Of a stretch of 64,000 bases of DNA, positions 9,535-18,835 are shown piece by piece. The notes under the pieces are model-generated. The model had not been told where the DNA came from. It made no database searches and saw only the letters and a program-made list of their open reading frames with translations. Position numbers and translations under genes: made by a program. The number at the start of each line of letters is the position of its first letter. Within the stretch, counting starts at the first letter, position 1. Origin of the DNA: Prochlorococcus marinus str. MIT 9301 (GTDB lineage: Bacteria > Cyanobacteriota > Cyanobacteriia > PCC-6307 > Cyanobiaceae); contig NC_009091.1 in assembly GCF_000015965.1 (NCBI RefSeq), positions 1,426,001 through 1,490,000 of the forward strand, in the 5' to 3' direction.

Positions 9535-12500
9535 ATGGGAGAGAGTATCAAAAGAATCGTTAGCCCATATCAAGATAGTTATTCCCCAAATGGAATAATT
9601 GGGGAGAAAGATGCGTGTGGAGTTGGTTTCATAGCAAATATTAAAGGGGTAGAAAGCAATTGGATCCTTAAACAATCACTTAAGGGGCTTAACTGCATGG
9701 AGCATAGAGGAGGTTGTGGAGGTGATAGTGACTCAGGAGATGGAGCAGGCATTTTATGTTCAATTCCATGGGGATATCTAGAAGAGAAAATTAATCTTGA
9801 AAATACTCAAGAATTTAATAGAGGTTTAGGCATGGTTTTTATGCCTAATAAAAAAGAAAAAATTGAAATATGTAAATCAATATGTGATGAAGAAGCAGAA
9901 AAATTAAAAGTTAACAAAACATATTGGAGAACAGTACCTGTTAATAATGAAATCTTAGGTCCTTTAGCTAAAGCAAATGCTCCATTCATCTGTCAGTGGA
10001 TTTTATACATAGATAAAAAAAATCATCAGGATGTTGAAAGGCTTTTATTTCAATTAAGGAAAAGAATTGAGAAAAAAATAAGAGAAACTTTTAAAAACGA
10101 TGTTGGGGATTGTGAATTTTATTTTGCCTCACTAAGTTCTCAAACAGTTGTCTATAAAGGTATGGTTCGCTCTGAAATATTATCCGAGTTTTATCAAGAT
10201 CTAAAAGAAGAGAGTTTTAAAGTTTCATTTTCTGTTTATCATCGTAGATTTAGTACTAATACACTTCCAAAATGGCCATTAGCTCAGCCCATGAGATTTT
10301 TGGGTCATAATGGCGAAATAAATACTCTCTTAGGCAATATTAATTGGGCTAAAGCTTCAGAAACACATATAGATGATTTTTGGGGAGATTTATCTAATGA
10401 AATTAAGCCCATTGTAGATGTAAACAAAAGTGACTCATCTAATCTTGATGCCACCCTTGAAATCAATATTCGTTCAGGTCAGCCCATTACTGACTCATTA
10501 TTAAAACTTGTTCCCGAAGCATTTAGAGATCAACCAGAACTTGAGCAGAGAGAAGATATAAAAGCTTTTTATGAATATTCTGCAAGCCTACAAGAAGCTT
10601 GGGATGGTCCAGCACTCCTTGTATTTGCTGATGGAAATTTTGTCGGAGCAACGCTTGATAGAAATGGCCTAAGACCAGCAAGATATTCAATCACAAATGA
10701 TGGTTTTGTAATAATGGGTTCTGAAACAGGAGTAGTAGATTTAGAAGAAGAAAGAGTAATAGAAAAAGGTCGATTAGGACCGGGACAAATGTTGGCAGTT
10801 GATTTTCATCAGAATAGAATCCTAAGAAATTGGGAAGTAAAATCTGAAGCCGCTCAAAGGCATGATTATAAAAATCTTCTCAGTAGTAGAACTATAAAAA
10901 TTGAAAATAATAAATGGGTTAAAGACTGCAAACTTAAAGACCTTGAGTTGTTGCAACAACAAACTGCATACGGTTTTTCAGCGGAAGATAATGACCTTAT
11001 CTTAGATTCAATGGCTTCATTAGCTAAAGAGCCTACTTATTGCATGGGTGACGATATCCCATTAGCAGTTCTTTCATCTAAGCCACATATTTTGTACGAC
11101 TATTTTAAGCAAAGATTTGCGCAAGTTACTAATCCTCCTATTGACCCTCTGAGAGAAAAACTTGTAATGAGTTTAGAGATGCATCTAGGAGAAAGATGCA
11201 CACCATTTGAAATTAAAGATGCTAAACCTTTTGTTCATTTACAAAGTCCGATTCTTAATGAGGAAGAACTCATTTCCATCAAAAAATCAACAATTAAATC
11301 TCAGACAATTTCAAGTTTGTTTGATTTAGAGGAAGGTACTCAAGGCTTAGAGAACCAACTAAATGCAATCTGTAAACAGAGTGAGCTGTCTATAAAAGAA
11401 GGTTGCTCTTTAATTATCATTTCTGATAAGGGAATTAATCCTAAAAAGACTTTTATACCTCCTTTACTTGCTGTTGGAGCAATTCATCATTATCTTCTTA
11501 AGAAAGAAATCAGGCTAAAAGCTTCTCTAATAATTGAGACCGGTCAATGTTGGAGCACACATCACTTGGCTTGTTTAATTGGATATGGAGCAAGTGCAGT
11601 TTGCCCTTGGTTGACCTTCGAAGCAGGTAGACACTGGTTAAAACATCCAAAAACACAAAAACTCATTGATAGCAAAAAAATCAATCCATTATCAATAGTT
11701 GATGTTCAAGAAAATATTAAAAAAGCTCTAGAAGACGGTCTAAGAAAAATTCTCTCAAAAATAGGCATCTCACTTTTATCTAGTTACCATGGGGCACAAA
11801 TTTTTGAAGCTGTAGGCCTTGGATCTGACTTAATAAAAATTGCTTTTGATGGTACAACAAGTCGTATCGCTGGCATAACATTAAAAGAATTAACTAATGA
11901 AACACTTTCAATACATACGAAAGCCTACCCAGAGATCGATTTAAAGAAATTAGAATTTTTAGGATTTGTACAATTTAGAAATAATGGAGAATATCATTCC
12001 AATAACCCAGAGATGTCTAAAGTTTTACATTCAGCGGTAAAACAAGGGCCAGGATACGATCATTTTGAAACTTACAAAAAACTTATTAGTAATAGACCGA
12101 CAACATCTCTTAGAGATTTACTAACAATTAATTCAAAAAGAAAAAGTATTCCATTAGAGGAAGTTGAGAGTGTTGAATCAATTTGCAAAAGGTTCTGTAC
12201 TGGAGGAATGAGTTTAGGTGCTTTATCCAGAGAAGCGCATGAAGTTTTAGCAGTTGCAATGAATAGAATTGGTGGAAAAAGTAATAGTGGAGAAGGGGGG
12301 GAAGACCCAGCTCGTTTTAATGTTTTAAATGATATCGATGAAAATACTCAGTCAGCGACGTTGCCATTTATTAAAGGATTAGAGAATGGAGATACCGCAT
12401 GCTCAGCTATTAAACAAATAGCATCAGGAAGATTTGGAGTTACACCTGAATATCTAAGAAGTGGTAAACAACTCGAAATTAAAATGGCTCAAGGTGCAAA

Positions 12501-14106
12501 ACCCGGAGAGGGGGGACAATTACCTGGTCCAAAAGTTGACTCATACATCGCAAAACTAAGAAATAGTAAACCTGGAGTAGCTTTAATATCTCCTCCCCCG
12601 CATCATGATATTTATTCAATTGAAGATTTAGCTCAACTTATCCACGACTTACACCAAGTTCATCCAAAAGCAAAAGTAAGCGTCAAACTGGTTTCTGAAA
12701 TTGGTATAGGCACTATTGCTGCTGGAGTAAGCAAAGCTAATGCAGATGTAATTCAAATATCAGGCCATGACGGAGGTACAGGTGCTTCACCCTTGAGTTC
12801 AATTAAACATGCAGGTTTACCATGGGAACTAGGTGTTGCTGAGGTTCATAAATCTCTCTTAGAGAATAACTTACGCGAAAGAGTAATTTTGAGAACTGAT
12901 GGAGGTCTTAAAACAGGCTGGGACGTAGTTATTGCAGCTTTACTAGGTGCTGAAGAATACGGTTTTGGTTCTGTAGCGATGATTGCTGAAGGATGCATAA
13001 TGGCTCGAGTATGTCATACAAACAAGTGTCCTGTTGGAGTTGCCACTCAAAAAGAAGAATTAAGAAAAAGATTTAAAGGTATTCCAGAAAATGTTGTCAA
13101 TTTTTTCTTGTATATTGCTGAAGAAGTAAGACAGGTAATGAGTAGTATCGGTGTTTCTAATATGAAAGAACTGATTGGTAATCAAGAATTTCTTTCTACA
13201 AGAAATATTGATCTTCCAAAAACTTCCAATATTGATCTTTCTTCTTTAGTAAATGATCACTCAACCCCTGATAGATCATGGTTAAAACATTCAAAAACTG
13301 CCCACAGTAATGGTTCTGTATTAGAAGACGAGTTTTTGTCGGATACTGAATTTATTGATTCAATTAAAAATCACGAAATATTAACCAAAGAAATTGAGAT
13401 AAAAAATACAGATAGAAGTGTTTGTGCGAAAATATCAGGCGAAATCGCAGAACTTCATGGCAACACTGGCTTCAATGGCGAACTAAACTTAAATTTCAAA
13501 GGATATGCAGGACAAAGCTTTGGTGCCTTTTTATTGAAGGGAATGAATGTTCAATTAATCGGGGAAGCTAATGATTATGTTTGTAAAGGAATGAATGGAG
13601 GAATACTAACAATAATTCCACCAAAAATAAATGAAATCTCCTCCGAACAAGTCATCCTAGGAAATACTTGTCTTTATGGAGCAACAGGTGGGAAATTATT
13701 TGCATTAGGAAAATCGGGAGAAAGATTTGCGGTTAGAAATAGTGGTGCTACAGCGGTAACAGAAGGAGCAGGTGATCATTGTTGTGAATACATGACTGGT
13801 GGGAAAGTTGTTATTCTAGGTTCCACAGGAAGGAATATTGGTGCGGGCATGACTGGCGGAATAGCTTTCATAATCGATGAAAATAATGATTTAAGTAGTA
13901 AAGTAAATAAAGAAATAGTAAGCATTCATCAAATAACTTCATCAAAGCAGGAAAATATCTTATTGGAAATTATTAGAGAATATCAAGCAAAAACAAATAG
14001 CTTAAAGGCTGCCAAAATAATTGAAAATTGGTCTCATTTTAAGAGCACTTTCAAATTGATTGTTCCCCCAAGCGAAGAAGAGATGCTTGGTATAAAAAAA
14101 ATGTAA
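9535..14106 (+). CDS. glsF: Ferredoxin-dependent glutamate synthase
   Basis: Makes two glutamates from glutamine and 2-oxoglutarate using reduced ferredoxin; the main ammonium assimilation route with glutamine synthetase. 1523 aa. Cys28 in KDACGVGFIAN is the expected mature N-terminal nucleophile, so the first 27 residues should be a removed propeptide. Next come the class II glutaminase domain (RFSTNTLPKWPLAQPMR, HNGEINT), the central domain, the FMN-binding synthase domain (GGKSNSGEGGEDP, GAKPGEGGQLPG), a 3Fe-4S cluster CX5CX4C in CIMARVCHTNKC, and the C-terminal GXGXG beta-helix (GMNGGILTIIPP, GATGGKLFA). No gltD small subunit is adjacent, which favours the ferredoxin type. The YciI-like gene begins on the next base. 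Confidence 0.96.
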   Translation: MGESIKRIVSPYQDSYSPNGIIGEKDACGVGFIANIKGVESNWILKQSLKGLNCMEHRGGCGGDSDSGDGAGILCSIPWGYLEEKINLENTQEFNRGLGMVFMPNKKEKIEICKSICDEEAEKLKVNKTYWRTVPVNNEILGPLAKANAPFICQWILYIDKKNHQDVERLLFQLRKRIEKKIRETFKNDVGDCEFYFASLSSQTVVYKGMVRSEILSEFYQDLKEESFKVSFSVYHRRFSTNTLPKWPLAQPMRFLGHNGEINTLLGNINWAKASETHIDDFWGDLSNEIKPIVDVNKSDSSNLDATLEINIRSGQPITDSLLKLVPEAFRDQPELEQREDIKAFYEYSASLQEAWDGPALLVFADGNFVGATLDRNGLRPARYSITNDGFVIMGSETGVVDLEEERVIEKGRLGPGQMLAVDFHQNRILRNWEVKSEAAQRHDYKNLLSSRTIKIENNKWVKDCKLKDLELLQQQTAYGFSAEDNDLILDSMASLAKEPTYCMGDDIPLAVLSSKPHILYDYFKQRFAQVTNPPIDPLREKLVMSLEMHLGERCTPFEIKDAKPFVHLQSPILNEEELISIKKSTIKSQTISSLFDLEEGTQGLENQLNAICKQSELSIKEGCSLIIISDKGINPKKTFIPPLLAVGAIHHYLLKKEIRLKASLIIETGQCWSTHHLACLIGYGASAVCPWLTFEAGRHWLKHPKTQKLIDSKKINPLSIVDVQENIKKALEDGLRKILSKIGISLLSSYHGAQIFEAVGLGSDLIKIAFDGTTSRIAGITLKELTNETLSIHTKAYPEIDLKKLEFLGFVQFRNNGEYHSNNPEMSKVLHSAVKQGPGYDHFETYKKLISNRPTTSLRDLLTINSKRKSIPLEEVESVESICKRFCTGGMSLGALSREAHEVLAVAMNRIGGKSNSGEGGEDPARFNVLNDIDENTQSATLPFIKGLENGDTACSAIKQIASGRFGVTPEYLRSGKQLEIKMAQGAKPGEGGQLPGPKVDSYIAKLRNSKPGVALISPPPHHDIYSIEDLAQLIHDLHQVHPKAKVSVKLVSEIGIGTIAAGVSKANADVIQISGHDGGTGASPLSSIKHAGLPWELGVAEVHKSLLENNLRERVILRTDGGLKTGWDVVIAALLGAEEYGFGSVAMIAEGCIMARVCHTNKCPVGVATQKEELRKRFKGIPENVVNFFLYIAEEVRQVMSSIGVSNMKELIGNQEFLSTRNIDLPKTSNIDLSSLVNDHSTPDRSWLKHSKTAHSNGSVLEDEFLSDTEFIDSIKNHEILTKEIEIKNTDRSVCAKISGEIAELHGNTGFNGELNLNFKGYAGQSFGAFLLKGMNVQLIGEANDYVCKGMNGGILTIIPPKINEISSEQVILGNTCLYGATGGKLFALGKSGERFAVRNSGATAVTEGAGDHCCEYMTGGKVVILGSTGRNIGAGMTGGIAFIIDENNDLSSKVNKEIVSIHQITSSKQENILLEIIREYQAKTNSLKAAKIIENWSHFKSTFKLIVPPSEEEMLGIKKM

Positions 14107-14406
14107 ATGCCTTTCTTTGTAAAAACTGAAATTATAAAAAAAGAATACTTAATTAATAATGATTTAAAACGAAAAATAATTAACGAACATATTGATTGGG
14201 TAAAAAAATTAAAAAAAGAGGGAATTAATATAAAAAGTGGCTTTTTAGTAGATGAGTTAAATAGGCCAGGTGACGGCGGATTACTTATTCTTGAGATGAA
14301 TAATTATAGAAATGCACTAAAAATAATTAAGAATGATCCAATGATTAAAAATGATCTAGTTGAATGGAAATTAAATGAGTGGGTAGATCCAAATAAATCA
14401 ATATAA
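14107..14406 (+). CDS. YciI-like protein
   Basis: 99 aa, small alpha/beta protein with the YCII pattern: NEHIDWVKKLKKEGIN followed by SGFLVDELNRPGDGG and a C-terminal DP...VEWKLNEWVDP. The family has a ferredoxin-like fold; members are mostly of unknown function, some acting in dehalogenation or lactone chemistry. The ATG directly follows the glsF TAA, so translational coupling with glutamate synthase is likely and a role linked to it is possible but not shown. It meets lipA tail to tail with no spacer. Confidence 0.7.
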   Translation: MPFFVKTEIIKKEYLINNDLKRKIINEHIDWVKKLKKEGINIKSGFLVDELNRPGDGGLLILEMNNYRNALKIIKNDPMIKNDLVEWKLNEWVDPNKSI

Positions 14407-15300
14407 CTATCTTGGATACTTTTTCATAAGTTTTTGAATCTCTTCAGCATGGTAGCTACTACGAGTTAAAGGAGAACTAACTACTTGCATGAAGTTTAAA
14501 TCTTTTTCCCCGAACGCTTTAAAGTAGTCAAATTTTGAAGGACTTACAAATCTTTTAACAGGTAAATGATTAGGGCCAGGAGATAAATATTGGCCAATAG
14601 TAACAATATCAACGAAATTACTTTTTAAATCCTTAAGCAGACTTAAGACCTCCTCGTCTTTTTCCCCTAAACCAAGCATGAAGCCAGACTTTGTATAAAT
14701 TTTAGGAGAATAGTCTCTGGTTCTTTTGAGCAACTCAAGAGTTCTTTCATATTTGCCTTGAGGTCTTACTTTTTTATATAGCGAAGACACAGTCTCAATA
14801 TTGTGGTTTAAAACGTTTGGATTTGAATCAAGTACTTTTTCAAGCGCTTTCCAGTTGCCACAAAGATCAGGTATTAGAAGCTCAATAGTAGTTTCAGGAG
14901 ACTTTTCTCTTATTTGATGAACACATTGAAAAAATTGAGATGCGCCACCATCCTCAAGATCGTCTCTATTAACTGATGTGATTACAACATGCTTAAGCTT
15001 CATTCTAAAAACAGCTTCAGCTAAACGATATGGTTCAGTGGGGTCTAAGTCTCTCTTAGATCTATCAAAATCAATATCGCAGTATGGACATGCCCTAGTG
15101 CAGCCAGGACCCATTATGAGGAAAGTTGCAGTTCCACTAGCAAAACATTCGCCGATATTTGGACAGCTTGCTTCTTGACATACGGTATTGAGATTTAAAT
15201 CATTTAATAAATTTGCAGTATTACCAATTCGCTCAACTTGTGGAGCTTTGACCCTTAACCATTCAGGTTTAGAAATTAAACTATTGGGATTATTAGTCAC
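14407..15300 (-). CDS. lipA: Lipoyl synthase
   Basis: Radical SAM enzyme that inserts two sulfur atoms into octanoyl groups on lipoyl domains. Auxiliary cluster cysteines [12 protein letters not shown] (41, 46, 52) and radical SAM cysteines CTRACPYC (67, 71, 74) are both present, and the C-terminal [12 protein letters not shown] supplies the serine ligand of the auxiliary cluster. 297 aa is full length. lipB is not in the window. The stop codon abuts that of the YciI-like gene. Confidence 0.97.
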   Translation of the reverse strand: MTNNPNSLISKPEWLRVKAPQVERIGNTANLLNDLNLNTVCQEASCPNIGECFASGTATFLIMGPGCTRACPYCDIDFDRSKRDLDPTEPYRLAEAVFRMKLKHVVITSVNRDDLEDGGASQFFQCVHQIREKSPETTIELLIPDLCGNWKALEKVLDSNPNVLNHNIETVSSLYKKVRPQGKYERTLELLKRTRDYSPKIYTKSGFMLGLGEKDEEVLSLLKDLKSNFVDIVTIGQYLSPGPNHLPVKRFVSPSKFDYFKAFGEKDLNFMQVVSSPLTRSSYHAEEIQKLMKKYPR

Positions 15301-15639
15301 ATTAAATCTTCTTGACCTGTAATTTTATTTTACTAAAAACAAGATGAATTAACTATTTATAATTTCAAAGATGAAGCTCATTCAACAGAAGTAAAAAATT
15401 GAATTCAACTAATCCTTCTGCAATTTAGAAAATCTTAATAAAATTTACTAGTTACACAACGTTCTTGTTTCATTAACTAAAATTGAATAAGATTTCAGAA
15501 CGTTATTTTTAATACAGATATCAGAACGTACAAACTTTAAAAATATAGCCTTTAAGATAATAATAATTGCACTATTTTGTACTAAAAAGTGTTTTTTTAA
15601 TTATTTTTTGGTACAGTAAAAAATATATGTAATAAAACA
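15301..15639. other. 339-bp divergent intergenic region with repeated AGAACGT motifs
   Basis: Separates lipA from the resolvase-like gene. It holds three copies of AGAACGT: one inverted (ACGTTCT, 15459-15465) and two direct (15497-15503 and 15523-15529). The direct copies share TCAGAACGT and lie 26 bp apart. A terminator-like hairpin with a T7 run follows at 15570-15598. No coding sequence is evident. Confidence 0.6.
15570..15598 (+). terminator. Terminator-like hairpin in the leader of the resolvase-like gene
   Basis: CACT, a bulged A and TTTT (15570-15578) pair with AAAAAGTG (15584-15591) around a GTACT loop, followed by seven Ts (15592-15598). It is oriented to act on plus-strand transcription about 40 bp before the TTG start at 15640. 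The stem is AT-rich and modest, so this may be a weak attenuator, the end of a short leader RNA, or chance in AT-rich DNA. Confidence 0.4.
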
Positions 15640-16263
15640 TTGACTTTTAGATTTAAAAGAAAACGTATTTTATTATCTGAAAAAAATAAAATCTCTAAAG
15701 CAATCGGTTATGCTAGAGCTACTCATAACGAATATGAATATTTAGAAGAGCAAATAAAATTTTTGAAAGAAGAGGGTTGCAGTTTAGTATTCTCTGAATT
15801 TATAAGTTTAGATGAAGAAATCAAACCCCAACTTAATAAAGCTATTAATTCCTTATCAAAAGGCGATCAATTAATAATAACTCAGCTTGACCGAGCATTT
15901 AAAAATAAAAAAGAATGTTTAAGGACAATAAATAAACTTATTAATAAGGGTATTCAATTGCGAACTTTAACTGGTTTTTTTGCTGCTAATGAATCCTCTA
16001 ATGCAAATTCTTCAATTTTTAATATCTTATATGAATTAGATCATTTAGAAGACAAAAGTTTAGGTGAAAGAAAAAAAGAACAACTATTACGCAGAAAATT
16101 ATCTGGAAATAATTTGGGGGGCAGGCCCAAAATAAGTCCTTTAAAAGAATCTTTAGTAATCAGATTGCGTAATGAAGGATATTCATATCGATCAATCAGA
16201 TCACAAACTGGAATTGCATTATCAACAATTAGAAGAGTGATTTTAGAGGGAGAATCAACATAA
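15640..16263 (+). CDS. Serine-resolvase-like protein with altered catalytic residues
   Basis: 207 aa, TTG start; no other conventional start fits and a stop lies 40 bp upstream in frame. Residues about 20-150 match the resolvase/invertase catalytic fold: IGYARATHNEYEYLEEQ aligns with the GYARVST motif and DQLIITQLDRAF with the LDRLGR motif. Residues about 161-203 (GRPKIS... SYRSIRSQTGIALSTIRRVI) form the DNA-binding helix-turn-helix. The catalytic serine position is Thr28, and two of the arginines expected at the active site appear as Lys62 and Lys88. It may bind DNA as a regulator or structural protein rather than recombine it. The 70-aa gene follows after one base. Confidence 0.75.
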   Translation: MTFRFKRKRILLSEKNKISKAIGYARATHNEYEYLEEQIKFLKEEGCSLVFSEFISLDEEIKPQLNKAINSLSKGDQLIITQLDRAFKNKKECLRTINKLINKGIQLRTLTGFFAANESSNANSSIFNILYELDHLEDKSLGERKKEQLLRRKLSGNNLGGRPKISPLKESLVIRLRNEGYSYRSIRSQTGIALSTIRRVILEGEST

Positions 16264-16264
16264 A

Positions 16265-16477
16265 ATGAGTGAGAAAGAAATTGAAAATTTAATAAAAGAA
16301 AATTTCAAAGATACAGCATTGCGTATTTATGAATTAGATAATGAAGATAGAAAAAGTTTGTTAGCAGAATATAGAGAGTGGATTATGAATGATATAGATT
16401 TTGAAGAAGTAATGATGCTACCTTATGAAGCCTATACTGACAAATTAGATTCTAATTTCTTAGAAGATTCACTTTAG
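16265..16477 (+). CDS. Small acidic hypothetical protein
   Basis: 70 aa, strongly acidic (many Glu/Asp), predicted mainly helical, no cysteines and no membrane segment. Not recognised. It starts one base after the resolvase-like stop codon, so the two are almost certainly translated from one message. The fixed pairing of an acidic small protein with a basic DNA-binding protein suggests a partner or inhibitor, but this is inference. Its 3' end overlaps the convergent serine hydrolase gene by 4 bp. Confidence 0.65.
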   Translation: MSEKEIENLIKENFKDTALRIYELDNEDRKSLLAEYREWIMNDIDFEEVMMLPYEAYTDKLDSNFLEDSL

Positions 16478-17382
16478 TCCTTAATAGGATATCTCTTATT
16501 AAATTCGTATACTTCTCTTGCGATAAACGGTAAAAGGGAAGAATCTTTGGAATATTGTTCTCCATTACAAAAAACTACCAATAAAGTTTGTAGAGATTGA
16601 TTATTAATCCACCAAGCTGAATCATGTCTAACTTCTGACATTAAGCCTGCTTTACTCCAAAGATTAATACTTTCTGGTAATCCTTCACCCAAAAAACCAT
16701 CTATTTGATTAAGAGAATCGTTTTTAAGAACAAATTTATTTAAATTTCTTTTTAAAAAACTTCGCAAATTTAAATTATTTTCTTGATAATCAATATGAAT
16801 CATAATTTCCTCCAAAACCCTTGCAGCTGAATCAGAGTTCATAGCATTTCTATTTTTATTATCATTTCCATAAAATTCTTTCTCACGACCAAATGGTCCA
16901 TCATCCCAAGTCTTCTGACAGCAATTTATACCAACCAATTCTTCCCAATTTAAATCATGTAGCCAATCATTTATTATACTTCTTTGGTATAGCCAATTTT
17001 CCCATAGTTCGCCTTCAATACGAGGTCCACTTGTTGTTCCAGTAAGTAGATCAATTAAAAAGCTTGTTGCATTATTACTGGAGAGAGACAACATTTTCCT
17101 TACAGCATCAATAATTTCATCTGATAATAATAAACTTCCTTTTTTAATCCAATAAAATGCAGCAAGGCCATAAACTAGCTTGACTATGCTGGCTGGGTAA
17201 ACCATTTTTTTGTTATTAATACCAGTTCCAAAACCTTTAAATACAATTTTATTTTCACTTTTATAATTAATCCAAGTTATCGAAATATCTTCTCTTGAAA
17301 AATCTTTATTATGAGAGCATACTCTCCTTAAAATATCATTTAAGGCTAAACCCATCTCTTGACTTAAATAGTAAAAGGACAT
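16474..17382 (-). CDS. Class A beta-lactamase-fold serine hydrolase
   Basis: 302 aa. PASIVKL gives the SxxK nucleophile (Ser65, Lys68), SSNNAT stands at the SDN position (Ser102-Asn103-Asn104), and KAG (244-246) replaces the KTG motif. This resembles cyanobacterial proteins annotated as beta-lactamase class A related. No signal peptide is evident, so true secreted antibiotic resistance is unlikely; a penicillin-binding or peptidoglycan-related hydrolase role is more plausible. Met10 (17355) is an alternative start. The ATG at 17382 lies 3 bp from the ATG of the divergent NlpC/P60 gene. Confidence 0.75.
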   Translation of the reverse strand: MSFYYLSQEMGLALNDILRRVCSHNKDFSREDISITWINYKSENKIVFKGFGTGINNKKMVYPASIVKLVYGLAAFYWIKKGSLLLSDEIIDAVRKMLSLSSNNATSFLIDLLTGTTSGPRIEGELWENWLYQRSIINDWLHDLNWEELVGINCCQKTWDDGPFGREKEFYGNDNKNRNAMNSDSAARVLEEIMIHIDYQENNLNLRSFLKRNLNKFVLKNDSLNQIDGFLGEGLPESINLWSKAGLMSEVRHDSAWWINNQSLQTLLVVFCNGEQYSKDSSLLPFIAREVYEFNKRYPIKD

Positions 17383-17385
17383 TGT

Positions 17386-18144
17386 ATGGCAATTTATAAA
17401 AATCCTATCTCACTATTTAAACAAACTAATTTTTCAAAAACTATTTGGTGGAAATTAAAAGTTAATATTTCTGGATATCAAAATGAAACAGAAGATAAAT
17501 TAGTTACTGAAATATTTAAAAATAGAATTTTTAGGCTTATTTATCCAAATATTTATCAAAACAACCATAAATTTTCAAGAATACTAGTTCAACTATATGA
17601 AGATGGTTACGTCTGTTGGATAAATTTAGATGGATTAATTATTGAGAAATACGAATTAGGAAAACTTGAGTATTCAAAAAAAGAAGACTTCTTTATAAAA
17701 GATAAAGTTAACTCAATTTTAAAATGGATCAAGGATCAATCTGATTTAAAGAATAAATATCTTTGGGGAGGTACATTAGGACCCAACTTTGATTGTTCTG
17801 GATTAATTCAGACTGCTTTTTTAAAGCATCAAATTTATATACCTCGAGACTCTTTTCAAATAAAAAGTTTTTGTAAGCACCTTTTTTATTACAAAGACTC
17901 GTATGCGGCTCTAAGACCTGGCGATCTTTTATTTTTTGGAAATGAAGAAAAATGTGATCATATTGGGATCTACAAAAGAGATGGATTGTATTACCATAGC
18001 TCTGGAATGGATTTTGGCAGAAATGGAATAGGATTAGATACCCTTAAAAAGTCTAATGATAAAATCTCATTGCATTATAAATCTAAACTAATTTCGGCAG
18101 GAAGAGTAGTTAGAAATTATAGATGGGACCGCACTATACGTTAA
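17386..18144 (+). CDS. NlpC/P60 family cysteine peptidase with N-terminal SH3-like region
   Basis: 252 aa. The catalytic domain (about 115-245) has WGGTLGPNFDCSGLIQTAF with nucleophile Cys137, CDHIGIY with His192, and YHSSG with a likely third residue His204; PGDLLFFG is the usual connecting strand. The N-terminal ~95 residues look like the SH3b module of the structurally studied Anabaena and Nostoc gamma-D-glutamyl-diaminoacid endopeptidases. It probably cuts peptidoglycan stem peptides during recycling, as there is no signal peptide. Head-to-head with the serine hydrolase. Confidence 0.87.
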   Translation: MAIYKNPISLFKQTNFSKTIWWKLKVNISGYQNETEDKLVTEIFKNRIFRLIYPNIYQNNHKFSRILVQLYEDGYVCWINLDGLIIEKYELGKLEYSKKEDFFIKDKVNSILKWIKDQSDLKNKYLWGGTLGPNFDCSGLIQTAFLKHQIYIPRDSFQIKSFCKHLFYYKDSYAALRPGDLLFFGNEEKCDHIGIYKRDGLYYHSSGMDFGRNGIGLDTLKKSNDKISLHYKSKLISAGRVVRNYRWDRTIR

Positions 18145-18208
18145 TAAATAGAGCTCACATTTTAATTTTAAATTAAATTTAAATATTACTTATTCTTTTA
18201 TTTAGAAA

Positions 18209-18808
18209 TTAACCAGCAGTCCAAATATTTTTAATGATTGGCATGATGGAATCTAAGTGTAATGTCCCAACAAGTAACCAAGCAAAAACAGCTCCTCCAC
18301 AGCCTCCTAACCAAAATCCACTCGTAAAATCAGCCCAACCAGCTCTTGTAAATAAGTCCTTTGGCGGATTATTAACAGTGGCATCTGGAGGTTGAACATT
18401 AGGTGCTTTACCAGGTGCATTGTATAGAACAAAAAGTGCTGTCAAAATATGAACAGCTCCAATAGTAGCGAGAAGTCCAGCTGTTAGAGCAAATTCAGAA
18501 TTTCTTAATGGGCCAGTCATAGTAAAAGGTCCGTATAGAAGATATCCAAAAGCTGCTCCAGTTTCTAAACCTCTAAAATTAGGAGAAATACCTTCTCTAT
18601 AAAAAGGTAAATTATTTATAAAGGCTTTTGTAAAATAACCACTATTAACAGGAGTAGCTAAATTACCAACACAAGGATCAGCAACTGTTTTTACTGCCCA
18701 TTGTTCTGCTACGCCAATATCATTTGGTTGTACAGAAGTATCTATGTATTTCTCATCAAATTTAATAGAACTTGTTGATTCTGAGAATGATTTTTGAAAG
18801 TCGCTCAT
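18209..18808 (-). CDS. psaL: Photosystem I reaction centre subunit XI
   Basis: 199 aa thylakoid membrane protein needed for photosystem I trimer formation. Signatures are [14 protein letters not shown] near residue 45, [18 protein letters not shown], and two to three hydrophobic segments ([37 protein letters not shown]). The N-terminal tail is longer than in freshwater species. psaI lies 27 bp upstream on the same strand. Confidence 0.98.
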   Translation of the reverse strand: MSDFQKSFSESTSSIKFDEKYIDTSVQPNDIGVAEQWAVKTVADPCVGNLATPVNSGYFTKAFINNLPFYREGISPNFRGLETGAAFGYLLYGPFTMTGPLRNSEFALTAGLLATIGAVHILTALFVLYNAPGKAPNVQPPDATVNNPPKDLFTRAGWADFTSGFWLGGCGGAVFAWLLVGTLHLDSIMPIIKNIWTAG

Positions 18809-18835
18809 TTTTTTAATAGTTTAGTGTTTGATAAT

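Noticed and set aside
16474..17382. Antibiotic resistance beta-lactamase
   Set aside because: No signal peptide, SDN and KTG motifs altered, and no resistance context; a cell-wall-related hydrolase is more likely.
15640..18144. Mobile element or genomic island around the resolvase-like gene
   Set aside because: No inverted terminal repeats, integrase, phage genes or tRNA-derived repeats nearby; base composition resembles the surroundings and the catalytic residues are altered.
18145..18208. AT-only hairpin between the NlpC/P60 gene and psaL
   Set aside because: Stem is made only of A-T pairs in very AT-rich DNA and lacks a distinct T-run; could not be separated from chance.
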